From an uncultured Saprospiraceae bacterium (GTDB lineage: Bacteria > Bacteroidota > Bacteroidia > Chitinophagales > Saprospiraceae): a DNA stretch of 35,233 nt. Position 1 is the first letter of the stretch, and every line of letters starts with the position of its first letter. The stretch covers positions 1 through 35,233 of the forward strand of contig CALDYJ010000011.1 of the NCBI GenBank assembly GCA_937941095.1. Reading direction: 5' to 3'. Below the pieces are notes generated by a model, which saw nothing but the letters and a program-made list of their open reading frames with translations, did not search any database and was not told the origin of the DNA. Shown here piece by piece: positions 1 to 7,211 of the stretch. The position numbers were made by a program, and so were the translations under genes.

Positions 1-294
1 CATTGGTCTAAAATAAAAACTAAGGGTAAAATCTGAAGTATTGAAATAATTATTAATGGAACCTTCAAATTCTATGTAATCTTTTTTTCCATCCAATAGA
101 ATACCATTTCCTTCTATACCACAATGGCAACTACCAGTCCCATAAATCTTACCGTGGGATGATTTTCCACTATTGTCAAAGGCATCACAGTCGTTAAATG
201 TATAGTAAGCAATCAATCCTGGATCTGGACTTTCGGATTGAATCGAAAAGAATAGTGGTATGAAAAATACTAAGAAAAGAAAGTGCTTATTCAT
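1..294 (-). CDS. Secreted LamG/jellyroll-domain protein, 5' part only
   Basis: Read on the minus strand from ATG at 294, the frame stays open for 98 codons to the window edge, so only the N-terminus is present. Residues 1-20 are a hydrophobic Sec signal peptide (MNKHFLFLVFFIPLFFSIQS). The mature part begins with the LIAYYTFND...DNSGKSSHG pattern and continues through a GNGILLDGKKDYIEF segment. These are the first strands of a concanavalin A-like LamG/Laminin_G_3 domain, which binds glycans or proteins at the surface. Bacteroidota proteins of this type often end in a T9SS sorting domain, but that part is outside the window. A promoter-like pair lies just upstream at 318-350. The family call is fairly sure; the full architecture and ligand are unknown. 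Confidence 0.7.
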   Translation of the reverse strand, partial: MNKHFLFLVFFIPLFFSIQSESPDPGLIAYYTFNDCDAFDNSGKSSHGKIYGTGSCHCGIEGNGILLDGKKDYIEFEGSINNYFNTSDFTLSFYFRPM

Positions 295-317
295 GAATGT
301 TTCTGCATAGTCTATTT

Positions 318-350
318 GAAAGATAAGCTTAAAAGTTTGGAAAGTCAAAA
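318..350 (-). promoter_or_regulatory. Possible Bacteroidota-type promoter for the LamG gene
   Basis: On the minus strand there is TTTTG (350-346), 20 bases, then TATCTTTC (325-318). The latter matches 7 of 8 positions of the Bacteroidota -7 box TAnnTTTG. Transcription would begin about 15-20 bases before the ATG at 294. Short AT-rich motifs arise by chance, so this is only a candidate. Confidence 0.25.
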
Positions 351-376
351 CGAGAACTGTTAATGCTTCGCATCTT

Positions 377-463
377 TTATAAAGCATACACTAAGTAGAA
401 GAGTGCTGCAATTTGTAGTAAAGCAAGCAAACAAAAGATCATAAGTCTCCATTTTTTATTCAT
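377..463 (-). CDS. 28-residue single-span membrane peptide (or remnant of a GDYXXLXY-type gene)
   Basis: An ATG at 463 opens a 28-codon frame ending in TAA at 377. It overlaps the end of the upstream DUF2157 gene (stop 456-458) by 8 bases, an arrangement typical of translational coupling. The peptide starts MNKKWR and then has about 20 almost entirely hydrophobic residues, so it would be one membrane span with a positive, cytoplasmic N-terminus. In many bacteria a DUF2157 gene is followed by a GDYXXLXY-domain gene whose product begins with a similar basic-plus-hydrophobic segment. Only about 80 bases separate this stop from the next gene, so no GDYXXLXY body remains. It is either a genuine small membrane protein or the truncated start of a lost partner. 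The frame is certain; function is not. Confidence 0.4.
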   Translation of the reverse strand: MNKKWRLMIFCLLALLQIAALFYLVYAL

Positions 464-1733
464 TCAATTTTCTATTTTTTAATAAATAATAGTTAGTCAA
501 AAAGAACCCTAGTCCTAACAAAATGAAAACCAAACCTTTCCATGCAAAATTAATATCGATGTCTAAAAATCTAAAAATAATTATTCCTGTTAGGATGGCC
601 AAACCTGCATTTAAAAGACCTAAGTGGTTTTTATCACTTCCATCTTTTATAAAACATAAACCGATCAAAACGCCGATTATATTAAAAGCAATGGTAGCTA
701 AAAGTGGACTAAGCAGTCCAAGAAAGAAGGCACAAAAGGAGGGAATAAATGTAAACGCAAGAATAGTTAAATCAGTCTTTTTCTTTTTATGATAAAATAA
801 TAAAGCTAAAACAATCAGGAAAACCGATGTCAGTATGATAAAAGAAGGGCTTTCAAAAAAATGGTTTTCCGAACGAGTATACAGGCGCGAGCTTTTCCAA
901 AATTCATAAAAGGAATAAAAAAATACGCCCCCTATCAGACCTAGGCTTCCAATGAATTCCAAGGTCCTATTTTTAGAAGCATGACTCCCTCTAAAAATTG
1001 CTGAGCGAGCATTCATTAAAGCCAAACAAGCAAAAATAATGATAATGAGAGGCATAGTACCCTCATATTTATTTATATGAGCAAATAAACAAATGAGTAA
1101 AACAATCGGAACAAGAAGGTGATGTGCATTGGTGAAATTACCATTTGGTTTTTCTTTGATGAGTTTGAAGTAAAATGGAAACAAACTCGCCATTAAGAAT
1201 AAATAATAAAATTCATCTAAGCTTATTTGCCTATGATTTACCTCAACGGTAAAAATACCTATACCAATGTAGCAAAGCAATGAAGCCATGCTAGATTCAA
1301 AAATATAAACGATAGGAATGGATAAAACAATCCAAGCGAGCATGTAATATTCAGCATTGACTTTTAATTGATAGATTTCACTCAATAAAATAATCCCTGC
1401 TCCGAGCGCAAAGATTAAAAGACTTGAACAACTTTCTTTCCAAGTTCTAGAATCAAACTTTTTTAACAAGGTATAAATACAAAGGGAATGTGCAATCAGT
1501 AAAGGGATGAATGCAAATGTGGATTTTGTAACTTTACTAAATTCATCCCAATTAGAAGCTACAATGGCTATTAAGCCTAGTCCGACAAGAAGAGCTCCCA
1601 ATAAACCAAAAAGTAAGAAGATCCTATTCGGTTCTTCATCTTTCTTGTCTTTGAAGAAAGCCTCGATTTCTTTTGCTTTCTGGCTGTCTATTATCCCAGC
1701 TTCGAGTAATTCATCAATTTCTTGCTTTTTCAT
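456..1733 (-). CDS. DUF2157 multi-pass membrane protein
   Basis: A 425-residue protein. The first 35 residues are soluble, helical and charged (LLEAGIIDSQKAKEIEAFF), followed by the DUF2157 hallmark GALLVGLGLIAIVASNWDE at about 46-64. The rest is a series of about ten or more hydrophobic spans, ending FLTNYYLLKNRKLNE. The biochemical role of DUF2157 is not established. The usual neighbours of this family are GDYXXLXY or DUF4401 membrane proteins. Here the only downstream candidate is the overlapping 28-residue peptide at 377-463. The gene is divergent from the glycosyltransferase at 1865, with a 131-base gap holding no promoter I would defend. The ATG at 1733 fits the domain start. Family call is confident, function unknown. 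Confidence 0.75.
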   Translation of the reverse strand: MKKQEIDELLEAGIIDSQKAKEIEAFFKDKKDEEPNRIFLLFGLLGALLVGLGLIAIVASNWDEFSKVTKSTFAFIPLLIAHSLCIYTLLKKFDSRTWKESCSSLLIFALGAGIILLSEIYQLKVNAEYYMLAWIVLSIPIVYIFESSMASLLCYIGIGIFTVEVNHRQISLDEFYYLFLMASLFPFYFKLIKEKPNGNFTNAHHLLVPIVLLICLFAHINKYEGTMPLIIIIFACLALMNARSAIFRGSHASKNRTLEFIGSLGLIGGVFFYSFYEFWKSSRLYTRSENHFFESPSFIILTSVFLIVLALLFYHKKKKTDLTILAFTFIPSFCAFFLGLLSPLLATIAFNIIGVLIGLCFIKDGSDKNHLGLLNAGLAILTGIIIFRFLDIDINFAWKGLVFILLGLGFFLTNYYLLKNRKLNE

Positions 1734-1864
1734 TTAAGTGTAATTTAGCAATACTTGTCTATTTAGAAATGGCGAATTAGAATAAGTAAAGGATATTTCT
1801 AAGAAAATCTTAAGTCTGGCTTAAAAATTGCGATATTTGACATTAAGCCTTTTTATAATATAAA

Positions 1865-2815
1865 ATGCCCAAATCCTTACCAATTTCAATAGTTATTCCT
1901 GTTTATAATGAAGAGGAAAACATCGCTTATCTCTACGATGAGTTAAAAAAGGTATTGGAACTCCACTTTCACGATTTTGAAGTCATTTTCTCAAATGATG
2001 GTTCTAAGGATCAAACCTTCAAAAAAATCAAAGCTTTACATCTTCAAGATTCAAGAGTAAAAGGCTTAACTTTTTCTCGAAATTTTGGCCACCAAGCGGC
2101 ACTTTATGCAGGCTTAAGCAAAGCTACAGGTGAAGTAGTAGTTTCAATGGATGGAGATATGCAGCATCCACCCGCGTTTATCCCGAAATTATATGAATCA
2201 TACAAAGAAGGTTTTGATATCGTAAACACCAGAAGGATAGATGCTGATGAAACCGGATTAATTAAAAGACTTACTTCCCAATGGTATTATAAATTGATAA
2301 ATTATTTATCCGATGTGCCCATCGAACCTGCTGCTGCAGATTTTAGGCTGATGAGTTTACAAGCTGTCAAATCTTTAAATGAAATGCCAGAGCGTCATAG
2401 ATTTACAAGAGGGCTAGTAGGATGGATGGGTTATAAACAAACCATCCTTGATTACAAGGCACAAAAAAGACATGCTGGTTCTACTAAATATACCTTTATA
2501 AAAATGCTAAGCTTTGGTTTAGATGGGATTGTCTCTTTTTCTGTAAAGCCCTTGAGAATTGCTTTTTATACAGGATTTATAGTTAGCATAGGGGCCTTGA
2601 TTTATGCTTTATTTGCAATCATTAAGCACATTAATGGAGCAACCGTTGCAGGATGGACTTCTATTTTGGTTTCTGTTTTATTTTTAGGTGGTGTAACTTT
2701 ACTTTGCTTAGGAGTAATAGGAGAATATATTGCTCGTATCTTTAATGAAGTAAGACGAAGACCTATGTTTTTTATCAGTGAAGAAATTGGGTTAAACGAA
2801 AAGCAAGCTAATTAA
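1865..2815 (+). CDS. Family 2 glycosyltransferase, polyprenyl-phosphate hexose synthase type (DPM1/GtrB/ArnC-like)
   Basis: A 316-residue GT2 enzyme. Residues 5-230 form a GT-A domain: SIVIPVYNEEENI near the start, the metal/sugar-binding MDGDMQHPP at about 96-104, and the acceptor-side HRFTRGLVGWMGYK at about 178-191. Two hydrophobic spans follow at about 233-255 and 265-290, then a basic tail. This is the layout of GtrB, ArnC and related enzymes that move a hexose, or another sugar, from a nucleotide donor to undecaprenyl phosphate on the cytoplasmic face of the inner membrane. The gene starts nine bases before a GT-C type glycosyltransferase gene, so the two are probably one operon, the first making the lipid-linked sugar the second uses. 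The sugar cannot be told from sequence. Confidence 0.85.
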   Translation: MPKSLPISIVIPVYNEEENIAYLYDELKKVLELHFHDFEVIFSNDGSKDQTFKKIKALHLQDSRVKGLTFSRNFGHQAALYAGLSKATGEVVVSMDGDMQHPPAFIPKLYESYKEGFDIVNTRRIDADETGLIKRLTSQWYYKLINYLSDVPIEPAAADFRLMSLQAVKSLNEMPERHRFTRGLVGWMGYKQTILDYKAQKRHAGSTKYTFIKMLSFGLDGIVSFSVKPLRIAFYTGFIVSIGALIYALFAIIKHINGATVAGWTSILVSVLFLGGVTLLCLGVIGEYIARIFNEVRRRPMFFISEEIGLNEKQAN

Positions 2816-2824
2816 ATACAAGCA

Positions 2825-4762
2825 ATGGCGAAAAAGAATACCAACAATGACCCTAAAAATAAAAAGGGATCGAAGAAAAAAAGTAATAAAAAAGCTTTAA
2901 AAAATAAACCAAAGATTGCTGCTGCCTCAAGCAATATTCCTTGGTTACCTATTGCGATCGTGGGAACGATTTTAGCTTATGTCATGGTATTCGGAAATGA
3001 TTTTGTTAATTATGATGATGACATATACATTACTGAAAATCCATTAATTCAAAATCTAGAGATAGGTAATTTATTTTCGAATTTTTACTTTTCACAGTAT
3101 TCCCCTCTAGCAATGAGTATTATGGGGATTGAATTTAAGCTCTTTGGAAATAACCCAGCTGTAATACATGGCATTAGTCTTTTGATTCACTTAATAAATG
3201 TGGCATTGGTCTTTTTTATTTTCAAAAGACTGACCAAGGAAGTGATTATAGCTGGCTTAGTAGCTTTGTTTTTTGGAGTCCATCCTATGCAAGTTGAATC
3301 CGTAGCTTGGCTTTCAGGTTCAATGAAAATCGGGACCTATGCACTTTTCTTTTTCCTTGCCATTTTAAATTATCTGAAGTATTTAGGAGAACAAAACAAA
3401 AGTAAATTATTGCTTTCAGTATTGTTTATGTTACTTGCTTGTTTGTGTAAAGAACAGGCTGTAGTATTACCAATAGTGCTGATGGCGATAGATTACTTTA
3501 AGCATAGAAATGTATTTTCTGCAAAAGTTATCACAGAGAAAGCGCCATATTTTATCCTGGCTTTGATTTTTGGGGTAGTTACATTAATGGCAAGCAAAAG
3601 TGGTCAGGGAGATAATGAATTCATTCCCATTCATTGGAGTATGGCGGAAAGGATTCTTTTTGCTTTTCATGCAAGTGCTATGTACGTTGTTAAATTGGTT
3701 TTCCCTTTTGATCTATCAGCATTTTATACTTATCCAAGGCAAGGAGAGATTCCTGCTTATTTTTACTTAAGTCCACTTTTGATTTTAGGAATGCTGGGCG
3801 CGATGTTTTATTCATTCAAGAAAGACTATAAATGGCTCGCTTTTGGTCTTTTGTTTTTCTTCATTAATATAGCTTTAACTGGATTAGTATCCATCATGGG
3901 AGTGAGGGATGTGATCATGGCAGATCGATACATTTATGTTGGCTGTTTAGGGGTGTTTTTTATTTTGGTTTATGCAATTTTTAATCTTAAAAATAAACTG
4001 TCATTCCCAGCTCAATATTTATTGTTAGCGATTGGAATTGTCTACACAGCATTGGGTTTTAGTAGAGTAGGAAAGTGGCAAGACTCAGTCTCCATATTTA
4101 CTGATGTTATAAAAAAAGAATCTTATGCTGATAAAGCTAATCCATATTTAGCTCTTCCTTACAACAATAGAGGTGTAGAATTAAAAAACAAATACAAAAA
4201 ATTGGATGAAGGCATGCGTGACTTTGAATCTGCCATCAAGTCTAATGCTTCTTATGCTAGTGGTTATTTAAATAGAGGAAACATTTTCTTTAATTCTAAT
4301 CAAGATGAGAAGGCTATGAAGGATTACAATAAAGTTTTGGAATTAGAGCCGAATAATGACAAGGCACTTTCTGCTAGAGGTGCAATTTATGGAAAAAGGG
4401 GGCAATTTGACCTGGCATTAAAAGACCTTACTGCTGCAATAGAAGCAGACGAATATTTTTTAGATGCTTATTCAAATAAAGCCTTAGTGCTAATGTACAT
4501 GAACAAGCATGCTGATGCTATAAAATCTTTAGATAAATACCTTCAATTGAAGCCAAGGACAGCCTCCATTCATGATTTAAGAGGCGTTTGTTATGCAACA
4601 ATTGGAAACTTAGACAAAGCTTTGCAAGATTATAATGTAGCAATCAGTCTTGAACCAAATCAAGGAGCTTATTATAAGAATCGAGCAAAAGCGTATAGAG
4701 CTAAAGGGCAAGGAGAACAAGCTTTAGTTGATGAGCAAAAAGCAAAAAGCTTGGGTGGTTAA
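2825..4762 (+). CDS. GT-C glycosyltransferase with C-terminal TPR repeats (TMTC-like)
   Basis: A 645-residue protein in three parts. Residues 1-33 are a lysine-rich cytoplasmic tail. Residues about 38-415 hold some ten membrane spans with GT-C signatures: an acidic NYDDDIYITENP in the first outer loop (about 62-73), and FFGVHPMQVESVAW (about 149-162), which resembles the HP...E(A/S)VA motif of TMTC and bacterial DUF1736-like enzymes. Residues about 435-640 are tandem TPR repeats with A-x-x-D-Y/L...L-x-P-N patterns, probably extracytoplasmic. In eukaryotes TMTC proteins O-mannosylate cadherins from dolichyl-phosphate mannose. By analogy this protein may glycosylate secreted proteins held by the TPR part. 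It is paired with the polyprenyl-phosphate transferase at 1865-2815. The acceptor is unknown; a bare TPR membrane protein without activity is the alternative. Confidence 0.75.
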   Translation: MAKKNTNNDPKNKKGSKKKSNKKALKNKPKIAAASSNIPWLPIAIVGTILAYVMVFGNDFVNYDDDIYITENPLIQNLEIGNLFSNFYFSQYSPLAMSIMGIEFKLFGNNPAVIHGISLLIHLINVALVFFIFKRLTKEVIIAGLVALFFGVHPMQVESVAWLSGSMKIGTYALFFFLAILNYLKYLGEQNKSKLLLSVLFMLLACLCKEQAVVLPIVLMAIDYFKHRNVFSAKVITEKAPYFILALIFGVVTLMASKSGQGDNEFIPIHWSMAERILFAFHASAMYVVKLVFPFDLSAFYTYPRQGEIPAYFYLSPLLILGMLGAMFYSFKKDYKWLAFGLLFFFINIALTGLVSIMGVRDVIMADRYIYVGCLGVFFILVYAIFNLKNKLSFPAQYLLLAIGIVYTALGFSRVGKWQDSVSIFTDVIKKESYADKANPYLALPYNNRGVELKNKYKKLDEGMRDFESAIKSNASYASGYLNRGNIFFNSNQDEKAMKDYNKVLELEPNNDKALSARGAIYGKRGQFDLALKDLTAAIEADEYFLDAYSNKALVLMYMNKHADAIKSLDKYLQLKPRTASIHDLRGVCYATIGNLDKALQDYNVAISLEPNQGAYYKNRAKAYRAKGQGEQALVDEQKAKSLGG

Positions 4763-4764
4763 TG

Positions 4765-4813
4765 GAGTCTTTAGTTTTTGGTCTTTGGTCTATCGTCTAT
4801 CGTCTATCGTATG
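4765..4813. repeat. Heptanucleotide direct repeat, seven units, in an otherwise empty 209-base gap
   Basis: Starting two bases after the stop of the TPR glycosyltransferase, the sequence falls into seven in-register 7-mers: GAGTCTT, TAGTTTT, TGGTCTT, TGGTCTA, TCGTCTA, TCGTCTA, TCGTATG. Units become more alike toward the middle, a degenerate array built on TNGTCTA. The rest of the gap to the hemD stop at 4972 is AT-rich, with no open frame and no convincing terminator; a 7-base AT-rich hairpin lies near 4846-4870. Confidence 0.8.
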
Positions 4814-4971
4814 TTGTCCGTGCCTACTATAGGTTGACAAGCAAAAAAAATGCAGTCTTTTACATTTTTAATTTTTTAAGGTTTCTGCTTTAGCTAATAC
4901 CATTTAAAAAAATCGGACTGGCCGTTCTTATGGACCTAGGAGGTAAATCAAAAAAGTCGAAAAACAATCAA

Positions 4972-5649
4972 CTAAACCAAATCTGCCACCAACAACAAAT
5001 GCCTTATCAAAGAATCTTCATCGGGTTTAGGTGAGACATAAACTTTTTGTTTGCTCAAATGCATAATCTTCTTTCCTGTACTTCCACCAATAGCAATAAG
5101 TTTTTGATGTGAATCAATGCCGTAATGCTTAAAATAAGTCTCTGCATTCATTGGACTGGTAAAGATCAAATAATCTGCATTTGATTTCTTAGGATTCTCC
5201 AATGGGACATTCAAGTATACCGGTAAATCATAAACTTCACATTGGTCTTCTATGCCCCTTTGGATTGTTTTTAACGAATGTAATGCTCTTGGAAAAAGGA
5301 CAGCATCATTGCCAACCAAGTTTGAAAAATCTTCTATCATTTGCTTGACTGCACCTTGGCCTGTAAAAGAAGAACTCAAGCCTCTTTTGTTCAATGCTTT
5401 TTCTGTACCAGTACCTATGCAAGCAAACTTTTTATTTTTAAGATAGTCGGTGTTTACTTGCTTTAAAAAATATTTTACACCGTTTTTACTATAAAAGAAT
5501 ATCCACTTTGTTTGAGGTAAATAATCAGTGATGGGGTATTTTTCAAACTTAACTAGACTTTGGTCTTCAATTTGCCAGCCTTTCATTTCAAGTAAATCTC
5601 TAAATTTACTTTTAGTGTTTAAATTTCTACTGATAAATACTTTTGGCAT
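4972..5649 (-). CDS. hemD: Uroporphyrinogen-III synthase
   Basis: A 225-residue protein that cyclises hydroxymethylbilane to uroporphyrinogen III with inversion of ring D, the second shared step of tetrapyrrole synthesis. HemD sequences diverge strongly, but typical landmarks are present: FISRN near the N-terminus, FYSKNGVKYFL at about 52-62, CIGTGTEKAL at about 76-85, FTSPMNAETYF at about 163-173, and IAIGGSTGKKI at about 186-196. These correspond to the inter-domain cleft of the two Rossmann-like lobes. The start ATG overlaps the stop of the preceding exonuclease-like gene in TAATG, implying translational coupling, and hemC lies two genes upstream. Length is normal (about 220-260). The sequence match plus the hemC context make the call secure. 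Confidence 0.85.
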   Translation of the reverse strand: MPKVFISRNLNTKSKFRDLLEMKGWQIEDQSLVKFEKYPITDYLPQTKWIFFYSKNGVKYFLKQVNTDYLKNKKFACIGTGTEKALNKRGLSSSFTGQGAVKQMIEDFSNLVGNDAVLFPRALHSLKTIQRGIEDQCEVYDLPVYLNVPLENPKKSNADYLIFTSPMNAETYFKHYGIDSHQKLIAIGGSTGKKIMHLSKQKVYVSPKPDEDSLIRHLLLVADLV

Positions 5650-6230
5650 TATTCAAAAAGTTCTATGGCTTGAATGTCTAGTAAATTAAAAAATGCTAAA
5701 GCAGTAACTGCAACATCTGCTTGTGCATGTCCAGGATTTTCAAATCCAGCTTGGTATAATTTTATATGGATATCTGTTAAGCTTGGCCATTTCATCCTAC
5801 CACCTTTTCCTTTGAGTTTACAAAACCAAGTGGATTCTTGCATCAAACAATAATTATTCGAATATTCCAAAGCATGGTCAATCCCCGCACGGTAAAATTC
5901 TGCTCCAACCACACCTTTGTTGAAAGTCAAATTATGAGATACGATGTATTCAGCATTTTTTACCACTTCTTTGAAAGGTAACAAGGCTTCCTTTATCGGT
6001 ATTCCTTCGTCTTCCGATATTGCAGGACTTATTTTGTGTCTATTTTCTATTTCTATTGGAATATTAGCAGTGGTCTTTATGATGTCGTTTCTAGAATCTA
6101 TTAGTTCTCTGTCTTTGTTATAGAGTAACCAAGAAAGGTGTAACATTCTAGGCCAATTAAATGCATCATTAGAAGGAGCTTTCCAGTTTTTAGGACTTCC
6201 ATTAGCTGAGCTGTCAAAAAATAAATACAT
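5649..6230 (-). CDS. DEDD-family 3'-5' exonuclease-like protein with degraded active site
   Basis: A 193-residue protein with the DnaQ/RNase T fold. The N-terminal strand is YLFFDSSANGSPKNW, where active homologues read FDTETTGLPKNW. The Exo II region is VSHNLTFNKGVVGAEF (97-112), normally AHNxxFD. The Exo III region is PGHAQADVAVTALAFF (167-181), a normal HxAxxD. Thus D6, H168 and D172 are kept, but the second acid is S8 and the Exo II aspartate is N104. Two of the four metal-binding acids are missing, so metal-dependent hydrolysis looks unlikely; it may bind nucleic acid or act as a scaffold. It sits between hemC (60-base gap) and hemD (1-base TAATG overlap), so its making is tied to haem synthesis. 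The fold is clear; loss of activity is inferred from alignment by eye. Confidence 0.75.
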   Translation of the reverse strand: MYLFFDSSANGSPKNWKAPSNDAFNWPRMLHLSWLLYNKDRELIDSRNDIIKTTANIPIEIENRHKISPAISEDEGIPIKEALLPFKEVVKNAEYIVSHNLTFNKGVVGAEFYRAGIDHALEYSNNYCLMQESTWFCKLKGKGGRMKWPSLTDIHIKLYQAGFENPGHAQADVAVTALAFFNLLDIQAIELFE

Positions 6231-6290
6231 GATATTAATTACTAATTGTATGATTGATTTTATTAAATAAAAATTTGATACAAATGTACC

Positions 6291-7184
6291 TCATTCCACT
6301 AACAGTTTAAAAAGATCATTTGCCAGATTATGACTGGTAGAATAGGATAAACTTTTAAAAACCAGTTGTTCATTGGTTTTTGCATAACAAGCGTAAGCAT
6401 GGAAATTGCCATCCCCATCTTTTTCACAAAAAGCCCCTAATGGAGTATGACATCCACCGTCAATGAGTTTTAATAATGTTCTTTCTACATTTGTACAGGA
6501 AGAAACTTCAGTTTGATGAATGTTTTTAATAATTCTTCTAACCTCTACATCTTCTCGTCTTACTTGATAAGCTATCACTCCTTGAGCAGGTGCCGGTATA
6601 AACTCTTTAGGATTAAAGGCATAAACTTCAAATTCACTCAAGTCGAGTGCTAATCTTTTTATTCCTGCTGATGCTAATAAGATGGCATCAAAATTTCCTT
6701 TCCTTAATTTGTCTATTCTAGTTGGGACATTGCCTCTAATGTCGAAAGTAATTAAATCTTTTCTAAAGTATTTAAGCTGAGTTTTTCTTCTAATGGATGA
6801 GGTGCCAACTTTACTTTCTTTCTTAAGCTTCATGACCTCCTCTGGTGCATAAGCATTTTTGTTAATGATTAAAAGGTCAGATGGGTCTTCTCTGTATGAT
6901 ACGCCTGCCAAAGCTAAGTTTGGATCTTGTTCTGTTGGGAGATCTTTCAAAGAATGAACGGCTAAATCAATCACCTTGTTTAAAAGAGCATCTTCTATTT
7001 CTTTAGTAAAAAATCCTTTTCCTTCAAGTTTTTGCAATGGTAGATCTTGAACCCTATCGCCTTGAGTTTTTATGATGTGTAGCTCAGCTTTGGTGCCGAT
7101 GTCCAAGAGCATTTTTTGTACATGTCTAGCTTGCCATAAAGCTAATTGGCTGCCACGTGTCCCTATTTTGATTATCTTTTCCAA
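6291..7184 (-). CDS. hemC: Hydroxymethylbilane synthase (porphobilinogen deaminase)
   Basis: This cytoplasmic enzyme polymerises four porphobilinogens into hydroxymethylbilane. Family blocks occur in order: IKIGTRGSQLALWQ at the N-terminus, AVHSLKDLPTE, GTSSIRRKTQLK, DIRGNVPTRIDKL, AGIKRL, PAPAQGVIAYQ, and GGCHTPLGAF, which carries the cysteine that holds the dipyrromethane cofactor. No in-frame ATG precedes the first block. I chose TTG at 7184, giving MEKIIKIGTRG and 297 residues, because this matches the family's usual start. An upstream TTG at 7217 would overlap the divergent lpxD start and add 11 atypical residues. It heads a minus-strand operon with the exonuclease-like gene and hemD. 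Identity is secure; the start is moderately so. Confidence 0.92.
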   Translation of the reverse strand: MEKIIKIGTRGSQLALWQARHVQKMLLDIGTKAELHIIKTQGDRVQDLPLQKLEGKGFFTKEIEDALLNKVIDLAVHSLKDLPTEQDPNLALAGVSYREDPSDLLIINKNAYAPEEVMKLKKESKVGTSSIRRKTQLKYFRKDLITFDIRGNVPTRIDKLRKGNFDAILLASAGIKRLALDLSEFEVYAFNPKEFIPAPAQGVIAYQVRREDVEVRRIIKNIHQTEVSSCTNVERTLLKLIDGGCHTPLGAFCEKDGDGNFHAYACYAKTNEQLVFKSLSYSTSHNLANDLFKLLVE

Positions 7185-7211
7185 GCAAATAAAAATTACT
7201 AATTTTACACC

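Noticed and set aside
4846..4870. AT-rich hairpin AAAAATG/CATTTTT after the TPR glycosyltransferase
   Set aside because: Too weak and of low complexity to call a terminator.
6281..6288. TACATTTG on the minus strand at the end of hemC as a promoter for the exonuclease-like gene
   Set aside because: The -7 box is exact but there is no TTTG at the proper distance, and the 60-base gap fits a single hem operon.
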